Source: VRUE01 sp036524775 (lineage in GTDB: Bacteria > Actinomycetota > Thermoleophilia > Solirubrobacterales > 70-9). Taken from it: a stretch of DNA of 16,377 bases. The translations under genes were made by a program, and so were the position numbers. The notes under the pieces are model-generated. The model searched no databases. It was given only the letters and a program-made list of their open reading frames with translations, and was not told the DNA's origin. The stretch is taken from positions 1 through 16,377 of the forward strand of contig DATDBO010000061.1 in the NCBI GenBank assembly GCA_036524775.1, written 5' to 3'. Positions 1-7,282 of this stretch are shown here, one piece after another (position 1 is the stretch's first letter; every line of letters starts with the position of its first letter).

Positions 1-210
1 CAGCTCCTCGGGAATCAGCAGGGGCGCCCGGAAGGGCGCCGGGCCGTGGCCGCGACGGGCGAGCATCGGCGGCGCGGGGCTCGCCGGCGCCGCAGCGGGT
101 GCCGAGCGCAGGCCGGAGGGCAGCAGCGCCGCGAGTGCGCCGCCGCCCAGGGCGCCGAGGAAGGCCCGGCGCCCCAGGCGGGGCTGAGATTCGGTCGAGC
201 GGTCCGTTGC
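1..210 (-). CDS. Tat-exported protein, N-terminal fragment; probable multicopper oxidase (3' end outside window)
   Basis: The reading frame runs to the window edge, so only the first ~65-70 residues are visible. It has a twin-arginine signal peptide: RLGRRAFLGALGGG, then ALAALL, an Ala/Pro-rich linker, and a segment (APFRAPLLIPEEL) resembling the start of the mature part of bilirubin-oxidase/CotA-type multicopper oxidases. The gene begins at the stop of the cupredoxin gene, and a cupredoxin next to a copper oxidase makes functional sense. The oxidase call rests on this short N-terminus plus context; another Tat-exported redox enzyme is possible. The start is odd: in this frame I find no ATG, GTG or TTG between about position 180 and 360 (minus-strand reading), only CTG and other non-standard codons. 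The given end is therefore an approximation placed at the upstream stop codon. Confidence 0.6.
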
Positions 211-770
211 TAGCCGCCCGGCAGGACGTTGGTCGTGCCCTGCATCCAGGGATGGATCGCGCAGAGGAAGTAGATCCTCTGGGCTCCGGCCGAGGTGTCG
301 AACGCAGTCGGCGCAGCGAACGAGGTGCCGGCTTTGTTGCCGGTGAACCAGGAGTCGCCGACGGCGGTGGTGCTGCCGAGAGCGCTCCAGCCGTTCGGCC
401 CGATCACCGGGTTGACTTTCACCGGCCCGTTGCCTTTGACGCCGTGCCAGGTCGCGATCGACCGACAGATGTGTTTCGGCGTGAAGCAGAGCTGCCGCGC
501 TTTCGGCGTCTTCGGCAGCGAGCCTTTGGTCACCAGCGAGAAGGTGTGGGGACCGAACTTGTGCGGGTCGGTCTGGTTGACGATCTCCAGCTCTTCCCCG
601 TTGACGAGCGTTTTCGGCCCGGTGAAGCGGAGGCCGGCTTTGCCGCCTTTCATGTAGATCGTCGCCGCCGAGGCGAGCGAGGCGAATGCGCAGAGCGCGA
701 GTAGAGCGGCCACGCCCGCCACCACAGCGGTCCTGGCCGGAGCGGCGAATGGACGAGTCGATTTCTTCAC
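210..770 (-). CDS. Secreted cupredoxin (plastocyanin/azurin-like copper protein)
   Basis: 186-aa protein with an N-terminal export signal: basic start MKKSTRPF, hydrophobic core about residues 15-34, ending in an ASA-type cleavage site near residue 36. The mature part carries a plausible type-1 copper site: His75 in GPHTF, and the C-terminal loop Cys170-x2-His173-x2-Met176 (CAIHPWM), the usual cupredoxin ligand order. Two further cysteines (Cys95, Cys102) could form a disulfide. It probably shuttles electrons outside the membrane, plausibly to or from the Tat-exported oxidase encoded immediately downstream. The start is GTG, with GGAAAGGAG just upstream. It lies 26 bp after the ABC permease stop, so co-transcription is likely. 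The exact redox partner is inference. Confidence 0.85.
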   Translation of the reverse strand: MKKSTRPFAAPARTAVVAGVAALLALCAFASLASAATIYMKGGKAGLRFTGPKTLVNGEELEIVNQTDPHKFGPHTFSLVTKGSLPKTPKARQLCFTPKHICRSIATWHGVKGNGPVKVNPVIGPNGWSALGSTTAVGDSWFTGNKAGTSFAAPTAFDTSAGAQRIYFLCAIHPWMQGTTNVLPGG

Positions 771-775
771 TAAGG

Positions 776-785
776 CTCCTTTCCG
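776..785 (-). promoter_or_regulatory. Strong ribosome-binding site of the cupredoxin gene
   Basis: On the minus strand GGAAAGGAG sits 5 nt before the GTG codon at 770. It is the only strong Shine-Dalgarno I see in the leftward cluster and supports GTG as the start. It suggests the cupredoxin is translated independently, at a higher level than its upstream neighbours. Confidence 0.7.
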
Positions 786-796
786 AGCAAGGGTCG

Positions 797-1564
797 TTAG
801 GCCCGCAGGCGATATCCCTGCGAGAAGAGTCGCAGATTGACGAAGAAGATCGCCGCGGTGGCCGCGGTCAGCGCCAACAGCGAGAGGGCGACGCTGACTT
901 CGCTGAAGCCGACGAATCCGTAGCGGACCAGATTGATCATGTAGAAGATCGGGTTGAAGTGAGTCAGGGTCTGGAAGGGCTCCGGCAGCAGCGTCGCCGA
1001 GTAGAAGACGCCGCCGAGGAAGATCAGCGGCTGCAGGACGAAGGTCTGGGCGAAGGCGACGTCGTCGAACTGTTCGGCGCGGACGCCGATCAGCACGCCG
1101 AGCTGCGAGAAGAAGAAGCCGACGAGGAACAGCGACGGGATCAGAACGAGGACGTGGTCGACCGGCAAGTCGACCAGCAACGAGGCGGCGCTGAAGGTCA
1201 GCACCGCGACGATCAGGCCGCGCATGAAGCCGCCGAGCGAGAAGGCCAGGAGCAACTCCAGCGGAGAGGCCGGCGAGGAGAGCTGGTCCTGGATCGCCCC
1301 CTGGAACTTCTGCTGGAGGATCGAGGAGGAGTTGTTGGCGAAGGAGTTGATCGACCAGGCCATCATGATCAGGCCGGGGATGACGAAGACGACGTAGTCG
1401 ATCCCGTGCAGCTCGCCGACCCGCGAGCCGAGCGCGGCGCCGAAGACGCTGATGTAGAGGAAGGTTTCCAACAGCGGCGCGCCGAGCGTCTGTTTCTTGA
1501 TCTTCATGAAGCGGTTGACCTCGCGCCGCCAGAGCGTCGCGAAGCGGATCTGGGCGGCGCTCAT
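797..1564 (-). CDS. ABC-2 type transporter permease, YadH-like
   Basis: 255-aa integral membrane protein, typical length for this family. It follows the YadH/NodJ-type ABC-2 pattern: an N-terminal WRREVNRFMK amphipathic stretch, first membrane segment about residues 27-45 (LETFLYISVFGAALG), the segment YVVFVIPGLIMMAWSINSFANN, and the conserved stretch DDVAFAQTFVLQPLIFLGGVFYS followed by LTHFNPIFYMINLVRYGFVG. About six membrane spans are expected. The ATG overlaps the stop of the ATPase gene by 4 bp (ATGA), so translation is probably coupled. An in-frame upstream extension exists but lies inside the ATPase gene and lacks family similarity. It should form a dimeric exporter with the ATPase; the substrate cannot be read from the sequence. 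Confidence 0.93.
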   Translation of the reverse strand: MSAAQIRFATLWRREVNRFMKIKKQTLGAPLLETFLYISVFGAALGSRVGELHGIDYVVFVIPGLIMMAWSINSFANNSSSILQQKFQGAIQDQLSSPASPLELLLAFSLGGFMRGLIVAVLTFSAASLLVDLPVDHVLVLIPSLFLVGFFFSQLGVLIGVRAEQFDDVAFAQTFVLQPLIFLGGVFYSATLLPEPFQTLTHFNPIFYMINLVRYGFVGFSEVSVALSLLALTAATAAIFFVNLRLFSQGYRLRA

Positions 1565-2358
1565 GCCGGGGTCACCTCGACGTGTGAGCGCGACAGCTCC
1601 TTGCGACCGACCAGCGCCAGGTAGGCGTCCTCGAGGTTGGCGACGCCGTACTTGGCGGCGAGCTCGGCGCTCGTCCCCTCGCCGACGATCTGGCCCTCGG
1701 CGATGAAGGCGATCCGGTCGCAGAGCTGCTCGGCCTCCTCGATGTAGTGGGTGGTGAGCAGGATCGTCGTCCCCTCTTGGTTGATCCGCTGCACGTAGTG
1801 CCACAGCTCAAGCCGCAGCTCGACGTCGACGCCCGCGGTCGGCTCGTCGAGGATCAAGAGGCGCGGCCGGTGCATCATCGCCCGCGCCAGGATCAGCCGC
1901 CGTTTCATCCCGCCCGAGAGCGTGCGGGTGCGTTCGTCGGCCTTCTCGGTCAGCGAGAAGGTGTCGAGCAGCTCGCGCGTGCGCTCGCGCCGCTCGCGCT
2001 TCGGCATGCCGAAGTAGCCGGCGTGGTAGTCGAGCGTCTCCTCGACCGTCAGGAACCAATCGAGGTTGACCTCCTGCGGTGCCAGGCCGACCGCCTGCCG
2101 CGCCGGGCCGTAGTCGGCGATCGCGTCGTGGCCGAAGACGTGGATCGCCCCGCCGGTCGGCTGCGCCAGCCCGGTCGTGCAGTGGATCAGCGTCGACTTG
2201 CCCGCCCCGTTCGGCCCCAACAGGCCGAACAGTTCACCCGGGGCGATCTCGAGCGAGACCCCGCGCAGCGCCTCGACCCCGGTCGGGTAGCGCTTGGCCA
2301 GCCCCTCGATCTGGAGGGCGTTCGCTGCACGGCCGTCGCTTTGCGCAAGATCGCTCAT
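1561..2358 (-). CDS. ABC transporter ATP-binding protein, YadG-like
   Basis: 265-aa ATPase with all hallmarks: Walker A GPNGAGKST (residues 48-56), Q-loop PQE near 94-96, signature LSGGMKRR (147-154), Walker B LLILDEPTAGVD (167-178) and switch His204 in TTHYIEEAEQLC. The wording around the signature and Walker B is close to E. coli YadG and to drug/polysaccharide exporters of the ABC-2 class, and the permease encoded next is YadH-like. Start is ATG with only a weak Shine-Dalgarno. It lies 40 bp after the FAD oxidoreductase stop. It powers export or flipping of an unknown, perhaps lipophilic, compound; a link with the two upstream membrane/redox genes is inference from gene order. Confidence 0.95.
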   Translation of the reverse strand: MSDLAQSDGRAANALQIEGLAKRYPTGVEALRGVSLEIAPGELFGLLGPNGAGKSTLIHCTTGLAQPTGGAIHVFGHDAIADYGPARQAVGLAPQEVNLDWFLTVEETLDYHAGYFGMPKRERRERTRELLDTFSLTEKADERTRTLSGGMKRRLILARAMMHRPRLLILDEPTAGVDVELRLELWHYVQRINQEGTTILLTTHYIEEAEQLCDRIAFIAEGQIVGEGTSAELAAKYGVANLEDAYLALVGRKELSRSHVEVTPA

Positions 2359-2398
2359 CGGCGCACAAACCTAGAGGACCGGCGAGCTCGGCCGACCG

Positions 2399-3811
2399 TC
2401 AGCGCAGCCGGCGCAGTGCCGCTTGGGCGGCGTTGTAGCCGTTCATGCCGTGGGCGCCGGGGGCGGGCGGGGTGGCGGCGGAGCAGATGTAGACGCCGGG
2501 GATGCCGGTGGCGTAGGGGTCGAGCGAGATCCGGGGCCGGATCAACGACTGCAGCGGCGTGTTGGCCCCGGTGATGATGTCGCCGCCGACGTAGTTGGGG
2601 TTGTAGGAGGCGAGGTCGGCGGGGGTGCGGACGTGGCGGGCGAGGATGCGCTCGCGCAGGCCCGGGGCGAAGCGTTCGAGCTGGTCGATCACGGCCTCGG
2701 TCGCGTCTCCCGTGTAGCCGTTCGGCACGTGGGCGTAGGCCCAAAGCGGGTGCACGTTGCCGTTCGATCGCGAGGGGTCGGCGAGGTACTGCTGGCAGAC
2801 GAGCACGAAGGGTCGCTCCGGCATGCGGCCGCGGTGGACCTGGCGCTCGCTCTCGGCGATCTCTTCGTAGGAGCCGATCGCGTGGATGGTCCCGGCGCGG
2901 CGCGCCGGCTCAGCCGTCCAAGGCACCCCACCCTCGACCGCCAGGTCGACCTTGAAGGCGCCCGGGCCGTGCTTGTAGCGGCGGTAGGCGCGCGCGACAC
3001 GCCCCGGAAGGCGGTCGCCGGCCATCTCGACCACAGCGACGGGCGCCAGGTCAAGGAAGATCGCGTCGGCGACGGGCAGCTCGTCGAGCGAGCGCACCGG
3101 TCGACCGGTCTCGATCCGCCCGCCGTGCTCGCGCACCACAGCTGCGAGCGCCTCGGCTATCGCCTGCGAGCCGCCGCGAGCGACGGGCCAACCGTTGCGA
3201 TGGCAGGCGCAGGTGAGCGCCACGCCGGCCGCCGAGCTGAAGGGCCGAGAGAAGGGGCTGAAGGAGTGGGCGGCAGTGCCGCCGAAGAGCGCCCGCGCCT
3301 CCGGGGTGGGCAGCGTGCGGGAGAGCGCCGAGACCGGCGCCGCAGCCAGCGGGCCGAAGCGGGCGAGGGCGAGCGGGTGGCGCGGCAGGTGCGCCAGCGG
3401 CCGCATGATGTCCTCGCTGATGTCGTCGAAACGCGCCGAGGAAGGGCCGAACAGGCGCTTCCAGGCGCGGCCGGCGGAGCCGAGCCCGGCTGCCGTCTCC
3501 TCGATCGAGCGGACCATCGTCGCGGCGGTGCCGTCGTCGAAGGGATGCGCGACCTCGACGTCGGCCCAGGCCCACTCCAAGCCGTGCCGCGCGAGATCGA
3601 GCGAGGTCAGGGCCGGCGAGCCGACCGAGAACGGGTGCGAGGCCGAGCAGTCGTCGTGCAACAGCCCCGGCAGGGTGAGCTCACTGGTGCGAGTGCCGCC
3701 GCCGATGGTCGGGGCGGCCTCGATCACGGTCACCTCCACCCCACTCTTGGCCAGCGTCGCGGCGGCAACGAGGCCGTTGGGTCCTGCGCCGACGACGCTC
3801 GCGCTGCTCAT
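2399..3811 (-). CDS. FAD-dependent oxidoreductase, CrtI/phytoene-desaturase-like
   Basis: 470-aa flavoprotein. The N-terminus has the dinucleotide-binding motif VVGAGPNGLVAAATLAKSG (GxGxxG about residues 8-13), followed by the acidic end of beta-2 (VIEA) and a GGG..R-T stretch. The C-terminus carries the second FAD-contact motif typical of phytoene desaturases and related amine oxidases (GIPGVYICSAATPPAPGAHGMNG, then a helix NAAQAALRRL). Length fits the CrtI/all-trans-retinol-saturase-like group. There are no carotenoid genes nearby, so desaturation of phytoene itself is unlikely; a lipid, isoprenoid or quinone-like substrate is possible. The ATG overlaps the stop of the DUF3556 gene by 4 bp, indicating tight coupling with that membrane protein. 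Substrate unknown. Confidence 0.9.
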   Translation of the reverse strand: MSSASVVGAGPNGLVAAATLAKSGVEVTVIEAAPTIGGGTRTSELTLPGLLHDDCSASHPFSVGSPALTSLDLARHGLEWAWADVEVAHPFDDGTAATMVRSIEETAAGLGSAGRAWKRLFGPSSARFDDISEDIMRPLAHLPRHPLALARFGPLAAAPVSALSRTLPTPEARALFGGTAAHSFSPFSRPFSSAAGVALTCACHRNGWPVARGGSQAIAEALAAVVREHGGRIETGRPVRSLDELPVADAIFLDLAPVAVVEMAGDRLPGRVARAYRRYKHGPGAFKVDLAVEGGVPWTAEPARRAGTIHAIGSYEEIAESERQVHRGRMPERPFVLVCQQYLADPSRSNGNVHPLWAYAHVPNGYTGDATEAVIDQLERFAPGLRERILARHVRTPADLASYNPNYVGGDIITGANTPLQSLIRPRISLDPYATGIPGVYICSAATPPAPGAHGMNGYNAAQAALRRLR

Positions 3812-5568
3812 ACCGGCTCGGGGGCGCGATCCGCGGGGCCGCCCGCCGTCACCTCCTCCACCGGAAACGGGCGCTCGTCCAGCCACGGCTGCCGCTCGAC
3901 CATGTCGGCGACGTTCACCCAGCCCTCCTCGACCAGGCCGTCGGCCGCGTCGTAGATCCGGTAGCGCTGGCGCTGCACGTGCGCGGGCTGCGACTCGAGC
4001 ACGACGACGCGCACCTCGCCCGGCTCGAAGCGGCAGCGCTCCTGGATCGCCGTCAGCAGCTGCCGGCCGTGGAAGTGGCCGTCGCCGAAGTTGTAGCCGA
4101 GCGCGACGCCGGCGACCAGCTCGCCCTCGCGCACTACGTAGTCCTCGACGTCGGGCACGGCCCGCTGGACGAGGCCGTTGAGCGCCCGCCCGTGCGAGTG
4201 CATCGAGCGGAAGGCGAGGCCTTTGTAGACGAGCACCTCGATCATCTCCGGGTCGTAGAACTTGGCGAGCTGCTCGGTGACGATCGGCGCCGGCTTGACC
4301 AGCTCGGCGTCGAGCTTGGCCTCGGCACTCGTCTCGCCCTCGCGGCGGAAGAGCCACTGGCTGGTCGCCCAGTTGCCGGCGTAGTAGCGCATCGAGGGCA
4401 GGAAGGAGACGAGGTCGGGACGGAAGTTGCCGAGCACCGGCAGGCCGACGCAGGTGAGGGCGAGGATCGCCAGGAGCAGCGGGTCGTCGACGGTCGAGAA
4501 CGGCACGTCGCCGTAGTGGCCGAAGAGGAAGAGCAAGCCGAAGACCATGAAGATGTTCCACTCCAGCGGCACCGCCAGCGGGAAGGTGGAGAGGATGTGG
4601 AGGTGGAAGATCACCATCCCGGCGACGGCGATCGTGCCGATCCAGCCGCCCTGCGAGACGAGCAGGATCGCCGGCAGGGTGAACTCCATCACGGTGCCCA
4701 TGTGGGCGGTCAGGGCACCGATCGACGACGGTCGCATGTCCTCCGGGTGGTCGCGATATAGGCGTTTCTTCGCCGCCCGCCAGCGATTCCACGGCGTGTT
4801 GCTGATCATCACCGTGACCACGAAGGGGAAGTGACGGTTGAGCTTGGAGGACGCGGCGCCCCACCAGATGCAGACGAAGACGAGCTGCGCGGCGACGATC
4901 ATGTTCGTCACCGGGAAGAGGAAGACGATCGCGAGGTTGCCGTAGATCTCGGCGCGGGCGGCGAGGAAGGGCACCTTGTCGCGCAGCCCGAGCGCGACAA
5001 GGAGGGCGAGCAGGACGCCGACGGCGACCGGGTCGAGTCGGCCGGCGCTCGCCGCGGTCGCGTCGATGCCGCCGGAGAGCAGCAGCTCGAGCGCGGCGGC
5101 GATCAGGCCGGCGTAGAGGGCGACGTCGAAGAGGGTGCGCCGGGTGCCGGCCGTGAACGGCACGCGCTCGGGCCAGGGCGGCAGCCGCGTCGTCCCCGGC
5201 CGCAGCCAGTAGAGAACGCCGCCGATCATCGGCGAGAAGCGCAAGGTGAGCGGCAGCGAGCCGGCGCCGAGCCCGAGCACCTCCCAGAGCATCGTCCAGA
5301 TCACCGCCTTCTGGAAGACGATCGGCTCGGCCCACCAGGACCCGAGGTCGCCCAGTCCGCCAAGCCCGTCGGTGGTCGCCGAGATCACCAGCAACCCGCC
5401 GCCGGCGTAGAGGACGAGCTTGACCAGGTAGAGCAGGTAGACGAAGCCCGGCGTGCCGAACCCGTTCAGCGCCCAGTCCTGGGCGAGCACCTTGATCCGC
5501 TCCAGGTGCGGCCGCCGTCGCCACTCCTCGTACTCGAACGGCGGCGGTGCGGGCTCGAGGAAGCTCAT
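3808..5568 (-). CDS. DUF3556-type polytopic membrane protein
   Basis: 586-aa protein: a membrane region of about 400 residues with many hydrophobic spans, followed by a soluble ~170-aa C-terminal domain. Recognisable stretches are the N-terminal PHLERIKVLAQDWALNGFGTP, a Gly-rich turn GGLGDLGSWW, GLGAGSLPLTLRFSPMIGG, SSKLNRHFPFVVTVMISN, and PSMRYYAGNWATSQW before the C-terminal domain. I recognise this as the DUF3556 family known from mycobacteria and other actinobacteria; it has no assigned biochemical function. Several His/Asn/Trp residues at membrane borders resemble HTTM/carboxylase-like membrane enzymes, but I cannot show that relationship. Start is ATG with no clear Shine-Dalgarno. It is the first gene of the leftward cluster and overlaps the FAD oxidoreductase, which probably acts with it. 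Confidence 0.85.
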   Translation of the reverse strand: MSFLEPAPPPFEYEEWRRRPHLERIKVLAQDWALNGFGTPGFVYLLYLVKLVLYAGGGLLVISATTDGLGGLGDLGSWWAEPIVFQKAVIWTMLWEVLGLGAGSLPLTLRFSPMIGGVLYWLRPGTTRLPPWPERVPFTAGTRRTLFDVALYAGLIAAALELLLSGGIDATAASAGRLDPVAVGVLLALLVALGLRDKVPFLAARAEIYGNLAIVFLFPVTNMIVAAQLVFVCIWWGAASSKLNRHFPFVVTVMISNTPWNRWRAAKKRLYRDHPEDMRPSSIGALTAHMGTVMEFTLPAILLVSQGGWIGTIAVAGMVIFHLHILSTFPLAVPLEWNIFMVFGLLFLFGHYGDVPFSTVDDPLLLAILALTCVGLPVLGNFRPDLVSFLPSMRYYAGNWATSQWLFRREGETSAEAKLDAELVKPAPIVTEQLAKFYDPEMIEVLVYKGLAFRSMHSHGRALNGLVQRAVPDVEDYVVREGELVAGVALGYNFGDGHFHGRQLLTAIQERCRFEPGEVRVVVLESQPAHVQRQRYRIYDAADGLVEEGWVNVADMVERQPWLDERPFPVEEVTAGGPADRAPEPV

Positions 5569-5589
5569 GCGCGGTCGAATCTACCGTCG

Positions 5590-5629
5590 TTCCCGACTTT
5601 TCCCCACTGGGGTGGGGTCAAGTCGGGAA
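5590..5629. repeat. Palindromic intergenic element, copy 1 (between divergent genes)
   Basis: Perfect 10-bp arms TTCCCGACTT (5590-5599) and AAGTCGGGAA (5620-5629) enclose an inner stem CCCCA (5602-5606) / TGGGG (5613-5617) with a 6-nt loop. It sits between the divergent starts of the DUF3556 gene and the exonuclease gene. Its reverse complement shares an ACCCCACCCCAG core and CCGAC/GTCGG arms with the palindrome at 6521-6560. It may be an operator for both genes, or a dispersed repeat. Confidence 0.75.
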
Positions 5630-5636
5630 TCGTGTC

Positions 5637-5642
5637 TAGGCT
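5637..5642 (+). promoter_or_regulatory. Possible -10 element for a leaderless exonuclease mRNA
   Basis: TAGGCT (TAnnnT type) ends 6 nt before the GTG at 5649. That spacing would place the transcription start at or next to the start codon, as in the leaderless mRNAs common in actinobacteria. No convincing -35 hexamer is visible. A short GAGG lies in the same gap, so a leadered transcript is not excluded. Confidence 0.35.
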
Positions 5643-5648
5643 GAGGCC

Positions 5649-6515
5649 GTGCCCGCCCCTCTGCTCGCCATCGACACGCCTTCCCTGCTCTTCCGGGCTT
5701 ACTACGCGCTGCCGGACTCGATCGTGGGGCCGGACGGGCGGCCGGTCAACGCCCTGCTCGGCACCGCGAACCTGATCCTGCGCGAGATCGAAGTCCACGA
5801 CCCGCGCGCCGTCGTCCTCTGCTTCGGCCCCGACGCCGCCTCGTACCGCACGGAGCTCTACCCCGCCTACCACGCCGAGCGCGAGGCGGCGATGCCCGAC
5901 GACCTCTCGCCCCAGTTCGCCGCCTGCCGCGACTTCTTCGCGGCCTTCGGGTGGACGGTCGCGACCAGCGAGGAGCTCGAGGCCGACGACCTGCTCGGCA
6001 CCTACGCCCGCCGCGAGGCGGAGGCCGGCGGCCAGGCGCTGCTGATGACCGGCGACCGCGACATGTACCAGTGCGCCGGCGAGCGGGTCACCGTCCTCTA
6101 CGTCAAGACCGGCGGCAAGAAAGGCGCGGAAGAGGTCGGCCCAGCGGAGGTGCGCGAGCGCTACGGCATCGACCCGGAGCTGGTGCCCGACTTCATCGCC
6201 CTGCGCGGCGACCCCTCCGACGGCCTGCCGGGCGCCAAGGGCGTCGGCCCGAAGACGGCGGCCGAGCTGCTGCGTAAGCACGGCTCGCTGGAGGCGGTGC
6301 TCGAGAATGCGATCCGCGAGCCGCGGCCGAAGCTGCGCGGCGCCCTGCTAGACGCCCGCGAGGAGCTGCTCGCCTTCAAGGACATCGCCACCCTGCGCGA
6401 CGCCGGGGTCGAGCGCCCGCCCGACGCGCCGACCGACTGGGCCGGCGCCGCCGAGGCCGCCCGCGGCCTCGGCAAGAACCGCCTCGCCGAGCGGCTCGAG
6501 GCGAACGCGGGCTGA
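5649..6515 (+). CDS. Stand-alone 5'-3' exonuclease (PolI N-terminal domain family)
   Basis: 288-aa protein of the PIN-like/FEN family that forms the N-terminal domain of DNA polymerase I; the length fits the separate actinobacterial paralog. Metal-binding acidic residues are in place: Asp9 in LLAIDTPSLLFR, the Pro/Asp stretch CFGPDAASYR (58-67), EADD (111-114) and TGDRD (134-138). The helix-hairpin-helix region contains GDPSDGLPGAKGVGPKTA (187-204), where many relatives read GDPSDNLPG. It should process 5' flaps or RNA primers, or act in repair. Start is GTG. It is monocistronic, with palindromes on both sides, and divergent from the DUF3556 gene. Polymerase domains are absent, as expected for this paralog. 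Confidence 0.93.
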   Translation: MPAPLLAIDTPSLLFRAYYALPDSIVGPDGRPVNALLGTANLILREIEVHDPRAVVLCFGPDAASYRTELYPAYHAEREAAMPDDLSPQFAACRDFFAAFGWTVATSEELEADDLLGTYARREAEAGGQALLMTGDRDMYQCAGERVTVLYVKTGGKKGAEEVGPAEVRERYGIDPELVPDFIALRGDPSDGLPGAKGVGPKTAAELLRKHGSLEAVLENAIREPRPKLRGALLDAREELLAFKDIATLRDAGVERPPDAPTDWAGAAEAARGLGKNRLAERLEANAG

Positions 6516-6520
6516 AACGC

Positions 6521-6560
6521 ATCCGACATTCACCCCACCCCAGGGGGGTCAATGTCGGTT
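6521..6560. terminator. Palindromic element, copy 2, between convergent genes; probable bidirectional terminator
   Basis: Arms CCGACATT (6523-6530) and AATGTCGG (6551-6558) enclose an inner stem ACCCC/GGGGT. It fills nearly all of the 48-bp gap between the stops of the exonuclease and the thioesterase-like gene, where a transcript of either strand would fold it. No U-tract follows. It is related in sequence to the palindrome at 5590-5629. Confidence 0.6.
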
Positions 6561-6563
6561 GCG

Positions 6564-7280
6564 TCAGGCGCGGGGCTCGATCAGGAGCGCGCGGGCGCGG
6601 GCCAGGACCTCGCCGTCCGGCGAGACGATTGCCACGCCGGCGTGGTGCTTGCGCCCGTCGGCCTCGATCGGCCAGGCGATGACGACGTGCTCCTCGCCGG
6701 CGCGGACCGGCGCCTCGAGCCGCGCGGTGAAGCGGGCGAGGACGCCGGGCGGCAGCGGGTCGGGATGGTGCAGGTAGGCGGCGAAGTAGGTGGGGCAGTC
6801 GAGCACCGCCCAGACGATCTCCGGTCGTACGTTCCCGCTCTCGTCCGCCGCCCACTGCGGCGGCGTCCAGGGCGTGGCGACCAGCTCGCGCCCCTCGACC
6901 GGCCCGGCGAAGACGCCGAGCGAGTCCTCGCGCTTGCGACCGCAGACGAAGCAGCGACTGAAGACGTTGTCCTCGGGACCGCGGTAGCCGGCGGTCGCGG
7001 CGCGGGCCTCCTCGACGTCGACCGGCGCCGGCACCTCGAGCTCGAAATCGGGCGCCGGGCGGGCTTCGGCGACGACCTCCTCGCCGTCGAGCGCCAGCAC
7101 CCTGCCGTCCTTCTCGCGGTCGATCGCGAGCTCGGCGTCGAGCGGCACGGGCCGCCGCAGGCTGACCTCGGCGGCGCCTTCGACGAAGGCCGCCACCGCG
7201 CCCGAGCTGTAGCCGCCGTTGCCGCTCTCGAGCGGACCGTTGAAGCTGGCGGGGACGACGATCGAGGCGTCCGCGGCCAC
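6564..7280 (-). CDS. Thioesterase-like protein with probable tandem hotdog folds
   Basis: 238-aa protein. The N-terminal half (residues 8-85) reads like a hotdog domain: FNGPLESGNGGYSSGAVAAFV, then strands EVSLRRPVPLDAELAI. The C-terminal half (about 107-238) starts with CFVCG (110-114), a motif seen at the head of some PaaI-like thioesterases, and ends in alternating strands ARFTARLEAPVRAGEEHVVIAWPIEADGRKHHAGVAIVSPDGEVLARARALLI. Two hotdogs in one chain is a common dimer mimic. It may hydrolyse an acyl-CoA or act as a hydratase; no catalytic residue can be assigned. The GTG start lies 2 nt after the ethA-like stop without its own Shine-Dalgarno, so translation is probably coupled to it. Confidence 0.7.
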   Translation of the reverse strand: MAADASIVVPASFNGPLESGNGGYSSGAVAAFVEGAAEVSLRRPVPLDAELAIDREKDGRVLALDGEEVVAEARPAPDFELEVPAPVDVEEARAATAGYRGPEDNVFSRCFVCGRKREDSLGVFAGPVEGRELVATPWTPPQWAADESGNVRPEIVWAVLDCPTYFAAYLHHPDPLPPGVLARFTARLEAPVRAGEEHVVIAWPIEADGRKHHAGVAIVSPDGEVLARARALLIEPRA

Positions 7281-7282
7281 GG

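Noticed and set aside
2423..3955. A 510-codon plus-strand frame antisense to the flavoprotein
   Set aside because: Composition is Gly/Arg/Val/Asp-rich without domains, a normal product of high-GC antisense frames; the opposite strand has an unambiguous FAD-binding enzyme.
2399..5524. A continuous 1041-codon minus-strand frame spanning the DUF3556 and flavoprotein genes, suggesting a fusion protein
   Set aside because: Its first ~570 residues are Arg/Pro-rich and are the out-of-frame reading of the DUF3556 gene, which has clear membrane segments in its own frame. Only the part after 3811 is real, starting at its own ATG with a 4-bp overlap.
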